Assembly: GCF_014199215.1 (NCBI RefSeq)
Contig: NZ_JACIJC010000004.1
Location: forward strand, 434,001-498,000
Direction of reading: 5' to 3'
DNA length: 64,000 bases
DNA from: Sphingobium boeckii
Lineage (GTDB): Bacteria; Pseudomonadota; Alphaproteobacteria; Sphingomonadales; Sphingomonadaceae
Below are positions 1 to 7,886 of the stretch, one piece after another (within the stretch, counting starts at the first letter, position 1; the number at the start of each line of letters is the position of its first letter). A model generated the notes under the pieces. That model was given only the letters and a program-made list of their open reading frames with translations. It ran no database searches and had not been told where the DNA came from. Position numbers and translations under genes: made by a program.

Positions 1-644
1 CGTTCGAGGATCGCTATGGCATCCCGATCCTGATATCCTATGGCGCGACCGAATTTGCCGGCCCGGTCGCCGCGATGACCGCCGATCTTCACGCCGCATG
101 GGGCAATCGCAAATGCGGCACCGTGGGGCGCGCCATGCCGGGTGCGCGTCTGCGCATCGTCGATCCGCAGACGGGCGCTGAACTGCCGCGCGGGGTGGAG
201 GGGCTGCTGGAGGTCGTTTCACCGCGGATCGGCCCCGAATGGATCCGCACGTCGGACATGGCGATGATCGACGAGGATGACTTTCTGTTCCATCGCGGGC
301 GGGCAGACGGCGCGATCATGCGCGGCGGATTCAAGGTGCTGCCCGAATCGATCGAACGCGCGCTGATGTTACATCCCTCGGTGTCCGAGGCGGCAGTGAT
401 CGGCATTGCGGATCGCCGGCTGGGACAGGTGCCGGCCGCTGCGATCAGGGTAAAGCCCGGCTGCGATGTTCCTGCTGCAGACGCGTTGGAGGCTCATTTG
501 AGGCACCATGTTCTCGCAACGCACATTCCGATAAAATGGCTATTTTGCGAAGAATTACCCCGCACACCCTCGCTCAAGCTGGATCGTCCCGCACTGCAGC
601 GTCTTTTCGAGCCTGATCCCGACGCGAAACCCGGCCCGCTTTGA
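1..644 (+). CDS. Acyl-CoA synthetase (AMP-binding), 3' part only
   Basis: C-terminal part of an ANL-superfamily adenylate-forming enzyme, which makes an acyl-AMP and then an acyl-CoA. The gene enters from the left edge; codons are in frame from base 3. The first visible residues contain the A5-type motif SYGATEFAGP. They are followed by WIRTSDMAMID and the hinge and C-terminal stretch HRGRADGAIMRGGFKVLP. Near the end PRTPSLKLDR carries the expected catalytic lysine. About 213 residues are visible, so the N-terminal ATP-binding core lies outside the window. The stop is followed by 94 bases before an IclR-type regulator on the same strand. Family is secure; the acid substrate is unknown. Confidence 0.88.
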   Translation, partial: FEDRYGIPILISYGATEFAGPVAAMTADLHAAWGNRKCGTVGRAMPGARLRIVDPQTGAELPRGVEGLLEVVSPRIGPEWIRTSDMAMIDEDDFLFHRGRADGAIMRGGFKVLPESIERALMLHPSVSEAAVIGIADRRLGQVPAAAIRVKPGCDVPAADALEAHLRHHVLATHIPIKWLFCEELPRTPSLKLDRPALQRLFEPDPDAKPGPL

Positions 645-702
645 CATCAAAAGTTACAAAACAGAGACCGTCTCATTTTTAATTGACAGCCCCTTGTCCT
701 TA

Positions 703-720
703 GTGAACAACTGTGTTGAT
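703..720. promoter_or_regulatory. Imperfect palindrome upstream of the IclR-type gene
   Basis: An 18-base stretch ending in TGTGTTGAT, 18 bases before the regulator's ATG. It matches the perfect palindrome at 50862-50881 at 14 of 18 positions of that site's core, the right half being nearly identical. A TTGACA hexamer at 683-688 lies just upstream but has no good -10 partner. A weak operator candidate. Confidence 0.3.
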
Positions 721-738
721 AAACAGAAGGAGAGGGAT

Positions 739-1575
739 ATGGCTCTAGTGGAGTCCAACAAGGCAAAGATTGCCAAGCGGGTCATCGAGGTGCTCGAATT
801 CTTCGATGAAGAGCATCCCCAGGCGACGGTCATGGACATCGTTCGCCGCTTTGATCGGCCGCAGTCGAGCACATCCGAACTTCTCTCGAGCCTCGTGGAC
901 CTCGGCCTGTTGCACAAGGATCCTTGCTCGCGCTCTTATTCGCCCACGCCGCGCGCCGCCATGCTGGGCTGCGCCGTGCAGCCGGGCCTCGTGCGCGATG
1001 GCCGCCTGACCGATCTGATCGATCGCCTTTCCGCCCAGACGGGCCTTGGCGTCGCGGTGTTCGGCATGGTCGGCCTCAAAATCCAGGTGTTCAACTGGCG
1101 CAGCGGCAAACGCACCTTCCGCACCTCGGGCCTCAGCGGCTTCTGCGGCGGCCAGCAGGAGCATCTCTCGGACTCCGCGGCTGGCATGTTGCTGCTTTCC
1201 ACCGTGGCCCAGCCAAGGCGCGACGGCATGATCCGTCGCCTGAACGCCGAAGCGGCCACCGAGCGCAAATTCTCCTTTACCGATATGGCCGCCCGCGTGC
1301 AGCAATGCCGGGACGGCGGGAATGTGAGCGGTGCTGTGGGCTTTGGATCGATCGCGGACGTGACCGCGGTCCTCCTTCCGGATCTGCCCGAAAACCAACC
1401 TCTGGCGATCGGGTTCGTCTACGAACCTTCCGAACATATCGACACCGCAATCCTGATGCACACGCTCAACGAAGCCGTTGGTCGCTGCATCGAGGGACAC
1501 ACATCAGCGCCCGACACCGTACAGCCGCTCTTTGACGCAGCCTGGCGGCCCCGGCTGGAGAAAATGCATGGCTGA
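739..1575 (+). CDS. IclR-type transcriptional regulator
   Basis: 278-residue DNA-binding regulator with an N-terminal winged helix (about residues 10-75, including the helix RPQSSTSELLSSLVDLGLL) and a C-terminal sensing domain, the IclR arrangement. The ATG at 739 is preferred over the in-frame ATG at 694 because AAGGAGAGG lies 4-11 bases before it. The gene ends inside the start of the amidohydrolase (8-base overlap), so the two are translationally coupled, and the regulator may control that gene or the neighbouring ligase. The effector domain matches canonical IclR only loosely, so the family call is a little less certain than the role. Confidence 0.78.
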   Translation: MALVESNKAKIAKRVIEVLEFFDEEHPQATVMDIVRRFDRPQSSTSELLSSLVDLGLLHKDPCSRSYSPTPRAAMLGCAVQPGLVRDGRLTDLIDRLSAQTGLGVAVFGMVGLKIQVFNWRSGKRTFRTSGLSGFCGGQQEHLSDSAAGMLLLSTVAQPRRDGMIRRLNAEAATERKFSFTDMAARVQQCRDGGNVSGAVGFGSIADVTAVLLPDLPENQPLAIGFVYEPSEHIDTAILMHTLNEAVGRCIEGHTSAPDTVQPLFDAAWRPRLEKMHG

Positions 1576-2857
1576 AACCAAAGAACCTGAAATCGCCACC
1601 GAAGAACCGGAAATGGCCGCGAATGCGCGCAAATACTGGTCTGCGGAAGGATATACGCCGGGCGGCGTGATCCGCGAGGTCGATTATGCGTCGCAATCCG
1701 GCGGCATGGATCCGTCGCTGGCGGGCATCAAGATCGTCGATACCGATACGCACATCACCGAGGCGCCCGATCTGTTCACCTCGCGCGCGCCAGCCGCGCT
1801 CAAAGACAAGATGCCCTATGTGAAGCTGGACGCCGATGGCGTCGAGCGCTGGTATGTTGGTGATCGCAATTTCGGATCGATGGGCGGCAACGTCATTCGC
1901 GCCGACAATAACAAATTGCTGGGTCGCCTCGCCTTTCCCAAGCTGGAAGAAGCGCATCCCGGCGGACACAAGATCAAGGAACGCATCCAGGCGATGGACG
2001 ATATGGGTGTCTATGCCCAGATCGGTTTCCAGAATTCGGGTGTCACCCAGGCTGGATCGCTGATGTCCCTTGGCGATCCTGATCTGGCGCTGATGATCAT
2101 CCAGATCTTCAACGATGCGTCGGCCGAATATCAGGAAGTGTCGGGCAACCGCATCTTCAACATGGCGCATCTGCCCTTCTGGGATCAGAAGGCTCTGGAA
2201 ACGGAAGCCCGCCGCTGCTTCGACATGGGCCTGAAGGGCTTTGTGCTGCCCGATACGCCCGAGCGCGTCGGCGTGCCGAGCTTCCTGCAGGATTATTGGA
2301 CCCCGTTCCTCGAGATGTGCGAAGCGACCGGTATGCCGCTCAACTTCCATCTCAATGCGGCGATCGATCCCAACACGCTCACCTGGGACGGCTTCGGCTT
2401 CGAACAAACGCTCTCCGTGGTGGCGACCATGTTCTCGATCGGCAATGCGGCGACGCTGGGCAATTGGATGGTTTCGGGCCGGCTGGACCAGCATCCCAAG
2501 CTCAAGATCGGCCTCATCGAAAGCGGCATGGGCTGGGTGCCCTTCGCCGTCGAGGCGCTGGAGCATCAGTTTAACGAGATGCTGCCGAGCAAGGCCAATC
2601 TGCTCCACAAACGGCCGTGGGAATATTTCCGCGACCATTTCTGGGTGACCTATTGGTTTGAAACGGTGGGGCCGAAGCTCCTTCTGGAAACCATTGGCGT
2701 CGACAAAGTGATGTTCGAAACCGATTTCCCGCATCCCACGTCGCTCTATCCCGGCGTGCAGAAGCATATCCAGACGACGCTGGGTGATTATGACTTCGCG
2801 ACGAAGAAGAAGGTTCTTCAGGATAATGCGACCAAACTGTATAATCTGCCCTTCTAG
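1568..2857 (+). CDS. Amidohydrolase-2 family metal-dependent hydrolase/decarboxylase
   Basis: 429-residue TIM-barrel protein of the amidohydrolase-2 (ACMSD-like) family, whose members hydrolyse or non-oxidatively decarboxylate (often aromatic) acids using a divalent metal. DTDTHITE (residues 58-65) is the metal-binding strand-1 motif in the DxDxH form of this subgroup. FETDFPHP near residue 385 supplies the conserved Asp at the end of the barrel. The ATG at 1568 follows GGAG by 7 bases; starts further upstream would lie deep inside the regulator gene. Overlap with the regulator implies a shared transcript. The reaction is not predictable beyond the family. Confidence 0.85.
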   Translation: MAETKEPEIATEEPEMAANARKYWSAEGYTPGGVIREVDYASQSGGMDPSLAGIKIVDTDTHITEAPDLFTSRAPAALKDKMPYVKLDADGVERWYVGDRNFGSMGGNVIRADNNKLLGRLAFPKLEEAHPGGHKIKERIQAMDDMGVYAQIGFQNSGVTQAGSLMSLGDPDLALMIIQIFNDASAEYQEVSGNRIFNMAHLPFWDQKALETEARRCFDMGLKGFVLPDTPERVGVPSFLQDYWTPFLEMCEATGMPLNFHLNAAIDPNTLTWDGFGFEQTLSVVATMFSIGNAATLGNWMVSGRLDQHPKLKIGLIESGMGWVPFAVEALEHQFNEMLPSKANLLHKRPWEYFRDHFWVTYWFETVGPKLLLETIGVDKVMFETDFPHPTSLYPGVQKHIQTTLGDYDFATKKKVLQDNATKLYNLPF

Positions 2858-2879
2858 AGCACGATAATATTACATGGCT

Positions 2880-2963
2880 CCGTCATTGCGAGGAGCGCAG
2901 CGACGCGACAATCCAGGGTGGCATAAACCGCTCTGGATTGCTTCGCCAGGCTCGCAATGACGG
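2880..2963. repeat. REP-like inverted repeat (CGTCATTGCGAG family)
   Basis: Imperfect long inverted repeat: the left arm starts CCGTCATTGCGAG and ends CAATCCAG, and the right arm runs CTGGATTG to CTCGCAATGACGG. It fills the gap between two converging genes, so it may also end transcription in both directions. The CGTCATTGCGAG core resembles extragenic palindromes I recall from many proteobacteria. This is the only copy I noticed in the window. Confidence 0.75.
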
Positions 2964-2991
2964 GGGTGGATCAACCTGAAGTCATCCCGCT

Positions 2992-3726
2992 CTAGCGGCC
3001 GATAAAGGCGTGACCGTCGAAATGATCGAGCGGGCGACGATCCTTGCCGCTGAAATCGAGAATCTGGCCGATCCTTCCCGCCCTTTTCGCGCGCTCCGGC
3101 TGGAAGGAATAGCAATTCGGTGGCATCCGCGTGGCGTCTGACTGCTGATCCAGCGGGATGCTGCGCCCGTGCGAAATCAACGACGCCCATTGCAGGATGC
3201 GCGCCGCCTCCTGCGCCGCCGGATCCAGCGTTGCGATCCAGTCGCGCAGCTTCATGAGAGGCGTACCTTGCACGATGGGGGGCGATCGCAGCACGTCGCG
3301 GTCCATGGTCCAGCAGAGCATGATCTCGCCGTCTCTGCGGATCTCGGCATATTTGCGGCCTTCTACCGCATCACCGACAAACACATCATAGCAGACCGCT
3401 TCATGATCCTGGGCGTGGGCCGCCGCCAGAATGGCCAGATCGTAAAGATGCGTGCAATTGCTGGATTTCAGGCCGAGCGCTGCGGCTTGCGATAGCGCTG
3501 CACCGACGAAGGTCGATCGCACCACCGTCACAGCACCCGGACAGGTCGTCCACGGCCATCGCTGCATCTCCGCATCCACGGCGGCGATCTGGTGCCCGTC
3601 ATGATGCAAGGTCACCGCCATGCAGTGAAAATCGTCTTCTACTGCCGCCGTTACCCGATCGGCGGTGGGCGAGATCAGGAATCGCCGGCGAAATCCCGGC
3701 AATCCGTCAACCTCGACCGCATCCAC
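2992..3726 (-). CDS. DUF2889 domain protein
   Basis: 244-residue protein whose N-terminal half carries DUF2889 signatures (HCMAVTLHHDGHQIAAVDAE, then RWPWTTCPGA). No biochemical role is established to my knowledge. It starts with GTG at 3726, with AAGGA about 7 bases upstream, 4 bases after the stop of the thiolase-like gene, so it is the last gene of the P450/DUF35/thiolase-like operon. No signal peptide or membrane helix is seen. Its position suggests a part in the same acyl-CoA pathway, but that is context only. Confidence 0.8.
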   Translation of the reverse strand: MDAVEVDGLPGFRRRFLISPTADRVTAAVEDDFHCMAVTLHHDGHQIAAVDAEMQRWPWTTCPGAVTVVRSTFVGAALSQAAALGLKSSNCTHLYDLAILAAAHAQDHEAVCYDVFVGDAVEGRKYAEIRRDGEIMLCWTMDRDVLRSPPIVQGTPLMKLRDWIATLDPAAQEAARILQWASLISHGRSIPLDQQSDATRMPPNCYSFQPERAKRAGRIGQILDFSGKDRRPLDHFDGHAFIGR

Positions 3727-3730
3727 GCCG

Positions 3731-4891
3731 TCAGTCCTTCGTCAGCAGCAGCGCCGCCGCCATCGGTCCGCCGCCTGATGTCGCGATCGCCACTCTCGGA
3801 TCACCGCCGATCTGCCGGGCACCGCCTTCGCCGCGCAACTGGACCACCGCCTCAAACGCAAAGCCGAAGCCATGGAGCCGCCCCCAGCCAAGCTGTCCGC
3901 CGCCCGTGTTCATCGGCAGTGCGCCATCGCGCGCGATCCGCTTTCCGCCTTCCAGAAACAGCCCGCCTTCGCCGATGCCGCAAAAGCCAAGCCCCTCCAG
4001 CCAGGTGATCGGCTGAAAGGCAAAGCCGTCATAGAGCTGGACGGTATCCACGTCCTTTGGCTGGTAATCCGTATTCTTCCACAGATCACGACCGGTGGGA
4101 TACGCCCCCGCCCATTCGGCCTGATCCCAGCTATAGCGTTCCACCGACCCGGCAGTGGCCGCGATCCGGATGGGCGTTGTCTTCACCTCGTCGATCGCAT
4201 CGCCCGCTGATACGATCACCACCGTGGACGCATCGGTGAACCGATCGCAATCATAGAGGCAGAAAGGCGTGCTGATCAGCCGCGCCGACATATAATCGTC
4301 CATCGTCAGTGGCTTCTTGACCAAGGCGCGCGGATTGATCGCGGCATTGGCATGGTCGTTCAGCGCCACCTGCGCCAATTGCTCGCGCGTCAGGCCATAG
4401 CGCTTCATGTGACGCATCGCGAATTGCGCGGTCCAATTGGCGGCGGAAAACGCGCCGAAGGGCGAAACCCATTGCGAATTGCCTGAGACGTCCTTGCGCC
4501 GCTCCATCGGCGGAAACTCTTCCGGGCGGGCGAGCGCCGCGGCTTCATAGACCGTGCGGAAGCAGATCACATGCCGCGCAAGGCCCGCCTTCACGGCATT
4601 GGCAGCCTCGGCAATCGCGCCGAGCTGCGCGGTCGTTTCCGCAGCGCCGATATGCCACCGCGTCTCGAGGCCCAGCACTTCGATCAGATCATCGGAGCTG
4701 ACCGGCGAAAAGCCGAGAAAGCTGGCCATCTTGCCAGGATATGTGGCCACCCCGTCGATCTGGTCGAGCGTCAGGCCCGCATCCGCAATCGCTTCCTTGA
4801 CCGCGTCGACGGTCAGCAAAAGGGGTGAGCGGGTGAGGCGAACACCGACCTCGGACATGCCGATTCCCGTGATATAGGCTTCGTTCGACAT
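3731..4891 (-). CDS. Thiolase-fold lipid-transfer/aldolase-like protein (Ltp2/SCPx type)
   Basis: 386-residue thiolase-superfamily protein. The start GIGMSEVG, the C-terminal GGGQLGWGRLHG (His about 340) and the lack of a Cys where thiolases carry their nucleophile (the region reads GAAETTAQ, residues 82-89) fit the Ltp2/SCPx-like branch rather than a true thiolase. Known Ltp2 proteins pair with a DUF35 protein and cleave beta-hydroxyacyl-CoAs by retro-aldol reaction. Here the DUF35 gene lies 3 bases upstream, which supports an aldolase complex. Annotation pipelines would probably call this acetyl-CoA acetyltransferase. The substrate is unknown. Confidence 0.82.
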   Translation of the reverse strand: MSNEAYITGIGMSEVGVRLTRSPLLLTVDAVKEAIADAGLTLDQIDGVATYPGKMASFLGFSPVSSDDLIEVLGLETRWHIGAAETTAQLGAIAEAANAVKAGLARHVICFRTVYEAAALARPEEFPPMERRKDVSGNSQWVSPFGAFSAANWTAQFAMRHMKRYGLTREQLAQVALNDHANAAINPRALVKKPLTMDDYMSARLISTPFCLYDCDRFTDASTVVIVSAGDAIDEVKTTPIRIAATAGSVERYSWDQAEWAGAYPTGRDLWKNTDYQPKDVDTVQLYDGFAFQPITWLEGLGFCGIGEGGLFLEGGKRIARDGALPMNTGGGQLGWGRLHGFGFAFEAVVQLRGEGGARQIGGDPRVAIATSGGGPMAAALLLTKD

Positions 4892-4894
4892 GAG

Positions 4895-5299
4895 TTATTG
4901 CACCTTCTCGAACAGCGGATACCAGATGCCGTCCTGCTCCTCGAAAACCACCTGAACACGATCATCCACATCCACCGCATCGACCGGACAATTCACGATG
5001 TTGGTCGTGAGATACACGCCCGGCGCATCATCCAGCTTTACGCGCGCAATGACGAAGGGCACGTCCATATCCTTCGCCCACGCCTGATGATTGACCGTAT
5101 AGGTATCGACGCTTCCCGTGCCCGCAACGGCGAAAGGCGCCACATTTTCGGACTGGCAATGACGGCAGATTTCGCGCGGCGGATGGATGAAGCCCCCGCA
5201 ATCATTGCAGCGCGTGATGTTCAGCTTGCCATCAGCGCCTCCGGTCCAGAAGGCGCGATTGTCATTGTCCAGCCGCGGACGCGAGCGTTGCCATGCCAT
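4895..5299 (-). CDS. DUF35 zinc-ribbon/OB-fold protein (partner of thiolase-like aldolase)
   Basis: 134-residue protein with an N-terminal rubredoxin-like zinc ribbon (Cys31, Cys34, Cys45, Cys48) followed by an OB-fold, the DUF35 architecture. Such proteins bind acyl-CoA and form obligate complexes with non-Cys thiolase-like aldolases (ChsH2-Ltp2 is the known example). The start at 5299 (MAWQRSRP) lies 2 bases after the P450 stop, and the thiolase-like gene follows after 3 bases. A longer reading would overlap the P450 end and adds an Arg-rich, non-conserved extension. Family is confident; the partner is inferred from adjacency. Confidence 0.87.
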   Translation of the reverse strand: MAWQRSRPRLDNDNRAFWTGGADGKLNITRCNDCGGFIHPPREICRHCQSENVAPFAVAGTGSVDTYTVNHQAWAKDMDVPFVIARVKLDDAPGVYLTTNIVNCPVDAVDVDDRVQVVFEEQDGIWYPLFEKVQ

Positions 5300-5301
5300 G
5301 A

Positions 5302-6555
5302 TCAGATATCCCAGATCAGGTTCATGCGCTCGATACCGATCACATGGCCGCCATGGAAGACCGGCGGATGCGCCGGATCGAGCCTGAATTCTGGCAGGCG
5401 CGCCAGCATTTCCTCGTAAAGAACCTGCAGTTCGACACGGGCGAGATGCGATCCCAGGCAACGATGTGGCCCGACGCCGAAGGCGATATGGACGTTGTTT
5501 TCCCGATTGAGATCGTAATCCTCCGGCACAGGAAATTCGCTAGAATCCAGATCGGCAGCCGGCAGCAACAGCTTGGCCCAATCACCGGGCAGCATCCGCG
5601 CACCGGCAAGCTCTACCTCCTTATGGACAATCCGCATCGGCACCGTGAACGTATAGCGGCGCAGCATTTCTTCGGAGGCTTCGGGGATCAACCTGGGCTC
5701 TGCACGGAGCTTAGCCTGCATCGCGGGGTCGCCCGCCAGACCGCGCATTGCCAAGCCCATGCCGTTCATCACCGTGTCGAGCCCGGCGATGAACAGCAAC
5801 ACGCCATAATTCTCCATATCCGCCAGCGTGGTCGGCTGGCCGTCGATCTCCAACTGCCACAGCATCGAGAGGATATCATCCTGCGGATTTTCCTTCCGGG
5901 CGAGCACGGTATCACGCATGGCCGCGGCGATCCGCTGCAGGCGCCGCATCGCGCCCTCCCGATCATTGTCCATCGCCGACATATGCTCTTTAAGAATCGC
6001 GCGATATTCACCCGCGCGCTCCAGCGGCAGGCCGAGCATCTTGAGAAACACCTGGACAGGAAGCGGCTCGGCGACCGTGGACATGAATTCGCAGCCACCA
6101 TTCGGCTTCACCGCGTCGATCAATTCGCCCGCCAGTTCGGCGATGCTGCTGCGCAGGTTCGAGATCGTCTTGGGCGAGAACACCTTCTGCAGAGGCTGGC
6201 GATATTTGGTATGCTCGGGCGGATCGAGTGTAATCGGAATAGGCTGCGGAATATGGGGTGCGCCAGCCGGCAGCGACGCGAGCATGGCCTTCATCTGCGC
6301 CTGCGGCACAAACTCGCTCGAGAAGGTCTCCGTATCGCGTGATGCGGCGTAATTGGCGGCGTGGCTGGCGATCACCCAGCCGCCGCCGTTGCGCGGCGAC
6401 CAGAATACCGGCGGCGCATTACGCGCGATATCGAGCAGCCTGGCGTGCGGATCCGCCAGCAGGCCGGGATCGGCATGAAGATCGAAATCATAAACCAGCG
6501 CATCGGGAACATGAGCGGGTTTGGGCATCGCCGGACTCAAAATGGCATGGGTCAT
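5302..6555 (-). CDS. Cytochrome P450
   Basis: 417-residue soluble class I bacterial P450, a haem monooxygenase fed by a ferredoxin. Visible motifs are the I-helix AGLDT (257-261), ExxR (Glu296-Arg299) and the haem loop FGVGPHRCLG with Cys366 as haem ligand. The second of two in-frame ATGs (6555) is chosen because GGAG sits 6 bases before it; for the ATG at 6561 the GGAG would abut the codon. There is no membrane anchor. It leads the operon P450, DUF35, thiolase-like, DUF2889, and is divergent from a ferredoxin gene about 236 bases away that is its likely electron donor. Confidence 0.95.
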   Translation of the reverse strand: MTHAILSPAMPKPAHVPDALVYDFDLHADPGLLADPHARLLDIARNAPPVFWSPRNGGGWVIASHAANYAASRDTETFSSEFVPQAQMKAMLASLPAGAPHIPQPIPITLDPPEHTKYRQPLQKVFSPKTISNLRSSIAELAGELIDAVKPNGGCEFMSTVAEPLPVQVFLKMLGLPLERAGEYRAILKEHMSAMDNDREGAMRRLQRIAAAMRDTVLARKENPQDDILSMLWQLEIDGQPTTLADMENYGVLLFIAGLDTVMNGMGLAMRGLAGDPAMQAKLRAEPRLIPEASEEMLRRYTFTVPMRIVHKEVELAGARMLPGDWAKLLLPAADLDSSEFPVPEDYDLNRENNVHIAFGVGPHRCLGSHLARVELQVLYEEMLARLPEFRLDPAHPPVFHGGHVIGIERMNLIWDI

Positions 6556-6791
6556 CGACATCTCCGATCATCGTGCATCTGTCTTACAGGCGCACCCGCC
6601 CGTGAACGGTGCCTGATGTCGCGCGCATGGTGAACAAAGGCAATGGCTGCGGCGGAAAGCGCCCAGATAACGCGCCGACGATTGCCCGGAAATGCGCGCG
6701 AACGCGCCATCGCGTCAGCGATGAGCATGGGCGCGAGTTGATCGCGCTTCCATACTCCTTTCTAAGGACGTGAGCATCGGTGGAGAGGGCC

Positions 6792-7022
6792 ATGAAGATC
6801 CGGATCGAACAATCTGGCTGCGTCGGAAATGCCCGCTGCGCTGCTGTGTCCGAAGAGCTTTTTCCGCTGGATGACGATGGCTACATTGCCACCCAGGGTT
6901 TCGACGTGCAGCCGGGAACGGAACAGATGGCCAGGAGGGGCGCGCGCGCCTGCCCCGAACGGATCATCGTCGTGGAAGAGGATGACGGCACGATTTCCTG
7001 GCCCCCCAATGCCAAACATTGA
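6792..7022 (+). CDS. [3Fe-4S]-type ferredoxin, P450-associated
   Basis: 76-residue small ferredoxin of the type that feeds bacterial P450s. Cluster ligands are Cys10, Cys16 and Cys54 (followed by Pro). The position that would hold a fourth ligand, midway between the first two Cys, is Asn13, so a [3Fe-4S] or an unusual 4Fe cluster is expected. ATG at 6792 follows GGAGAGG by a few bases; a GTG 12 bases upstream is in frame but overlaps that ribosome site. It heads the operon ferredoxin-SDR-ACAD-crotonase and is divergent from the P450, its likely partner. Confidence 0.88.
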   Translation: MKIRIEQSGCVGNARCAAVSEELFPLDDDGYIATQGFDVQPGTEQMARRGARACPERIIVVEEDDGTISWPPNAKH

Positions 7023-7043
7023 ATTGATGAATCGGAGAATATG

Positions 7044-7871
7044 ATGAGCGACATTTTGGGATATCAGGGCAAGCGCGTCATCGTGAGCGGCTGCTTTTCC
7101 GGCATGGGTGCGGCGACTGCCAAGCTGCTGCTTGAGCTTGGCGCCGAAGTGCACGGCCTTGATTACAAGGATAGCACGCTGCCTTTGGCATCCTTCAACA
7201 GCGTCGATCTGCGCGATGCGGCGTCGATCGAAGCGGGTGTCGCCGCGATCGGCGGCAAGGTCGATGCCTTGTTCAATTGCGCCGGCCTGCCGCAATCCTT
7301 CCCCGCCATGGATGTGATGAAAGTGAATTTCATCGGCTTGCGTCATCTGACGGAGCAGGTCTTGCCGCTGATGGGGCCGGGCGGCGCGATCGCCAACATT
7401 GCGTCCACCGGCGGTCTGGGCTGGAGTCGACGGGTTCCGCTCAACATGGAATTCGTCACCACACCGGGTTTCGATGCCGCAGTCGCCTGGTGCGAGGCGC
7501 ATATGGACGACGTGAAGGAAGGCTACAGCTTCTCCAAGGAGAATGTGATCGTGTGGACCCAATATATGGGCGCGCACCTGATCAAGAAGGGCATCCGCAT
7601 CAATTGCACCCTGCCCTCCCCCACGCAAACTCCGATGATGGCGGCGTTTGAAGCAACATCGGGCAAGGACGTGGTGGAAGCCGCGGCCCAGCCAATGGGT
7701 CGCTATTCGACTCCCGAAGAGCAAGCAGGCGGCATCGTTCTTCTCAACAGCGCACTCGCCAGCATCGTCAACGGCGTGGTATTCCCGGTGGATGGCGGGT
7801 TCATGGGCGGTGTGGCCACGGGCCAGGTCGATCTGAGCGTCATGATGCGCCGGTCTGCGCCCGCGCAATAA
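7044..7871 (+). CDS. Short-chain dehydrogenase/reductase (3-alpha-HSD-like)
   Basis: 275-residue classical SDR. The nucleotide loop is GCFSGMG (16-22), the catalytic Tyr-Lys pair lies in YSFSK (about 161-165) and a Ser lies in NIASTGG. The lack of an NNAG motif (NCAG instead) and the long insert before the active-site Tyr resemble the 3-alpha-hydroxysteroid/coniferyl alcohol dehydrogenase subgroup. Two adjacent ATGs exist (7041 and 7044); 7044 has the better spacing to GGAG at 7034. It lies between the ferredoxin and the acyl-CoA dehydrogenase and probably oxidises the alcohol made by the P450. Confidence 0.88.
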   Translation: MSDILGYQGKRVIVSGCFSGMGAATAKLLLELGAEVHGLDYKDSTLPLASFNSVDLRDAASIEAGVAAIGGKVDALFNCAGLPQSFPAMDVMKVNFIGLRHLTEQVLPLMGPGGAIANIASTGGLGWSRRVPLNMEFVTTPGFDAAVAWCEAHMDDVKEGYSFSKENVIVWTQYMGAHLIKKGIRINCTLPSPTQTPMMAAFEATSGKDVVEAAAQPMGRYSTPEEQAGGIVLLNSALASIVNGVVFPVDGGFMGGVATGQVDLSVMMRRSAPAQ

Positions 7872-7886
7872 TCTGGAGCCTCGGAC

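Noticed and set aside
683-711. sigma70 promoter for the first IclR gene (TTGACA at 683)
   Set aside because: No acceptable -10 hexamer at 16-18 bases spacing.
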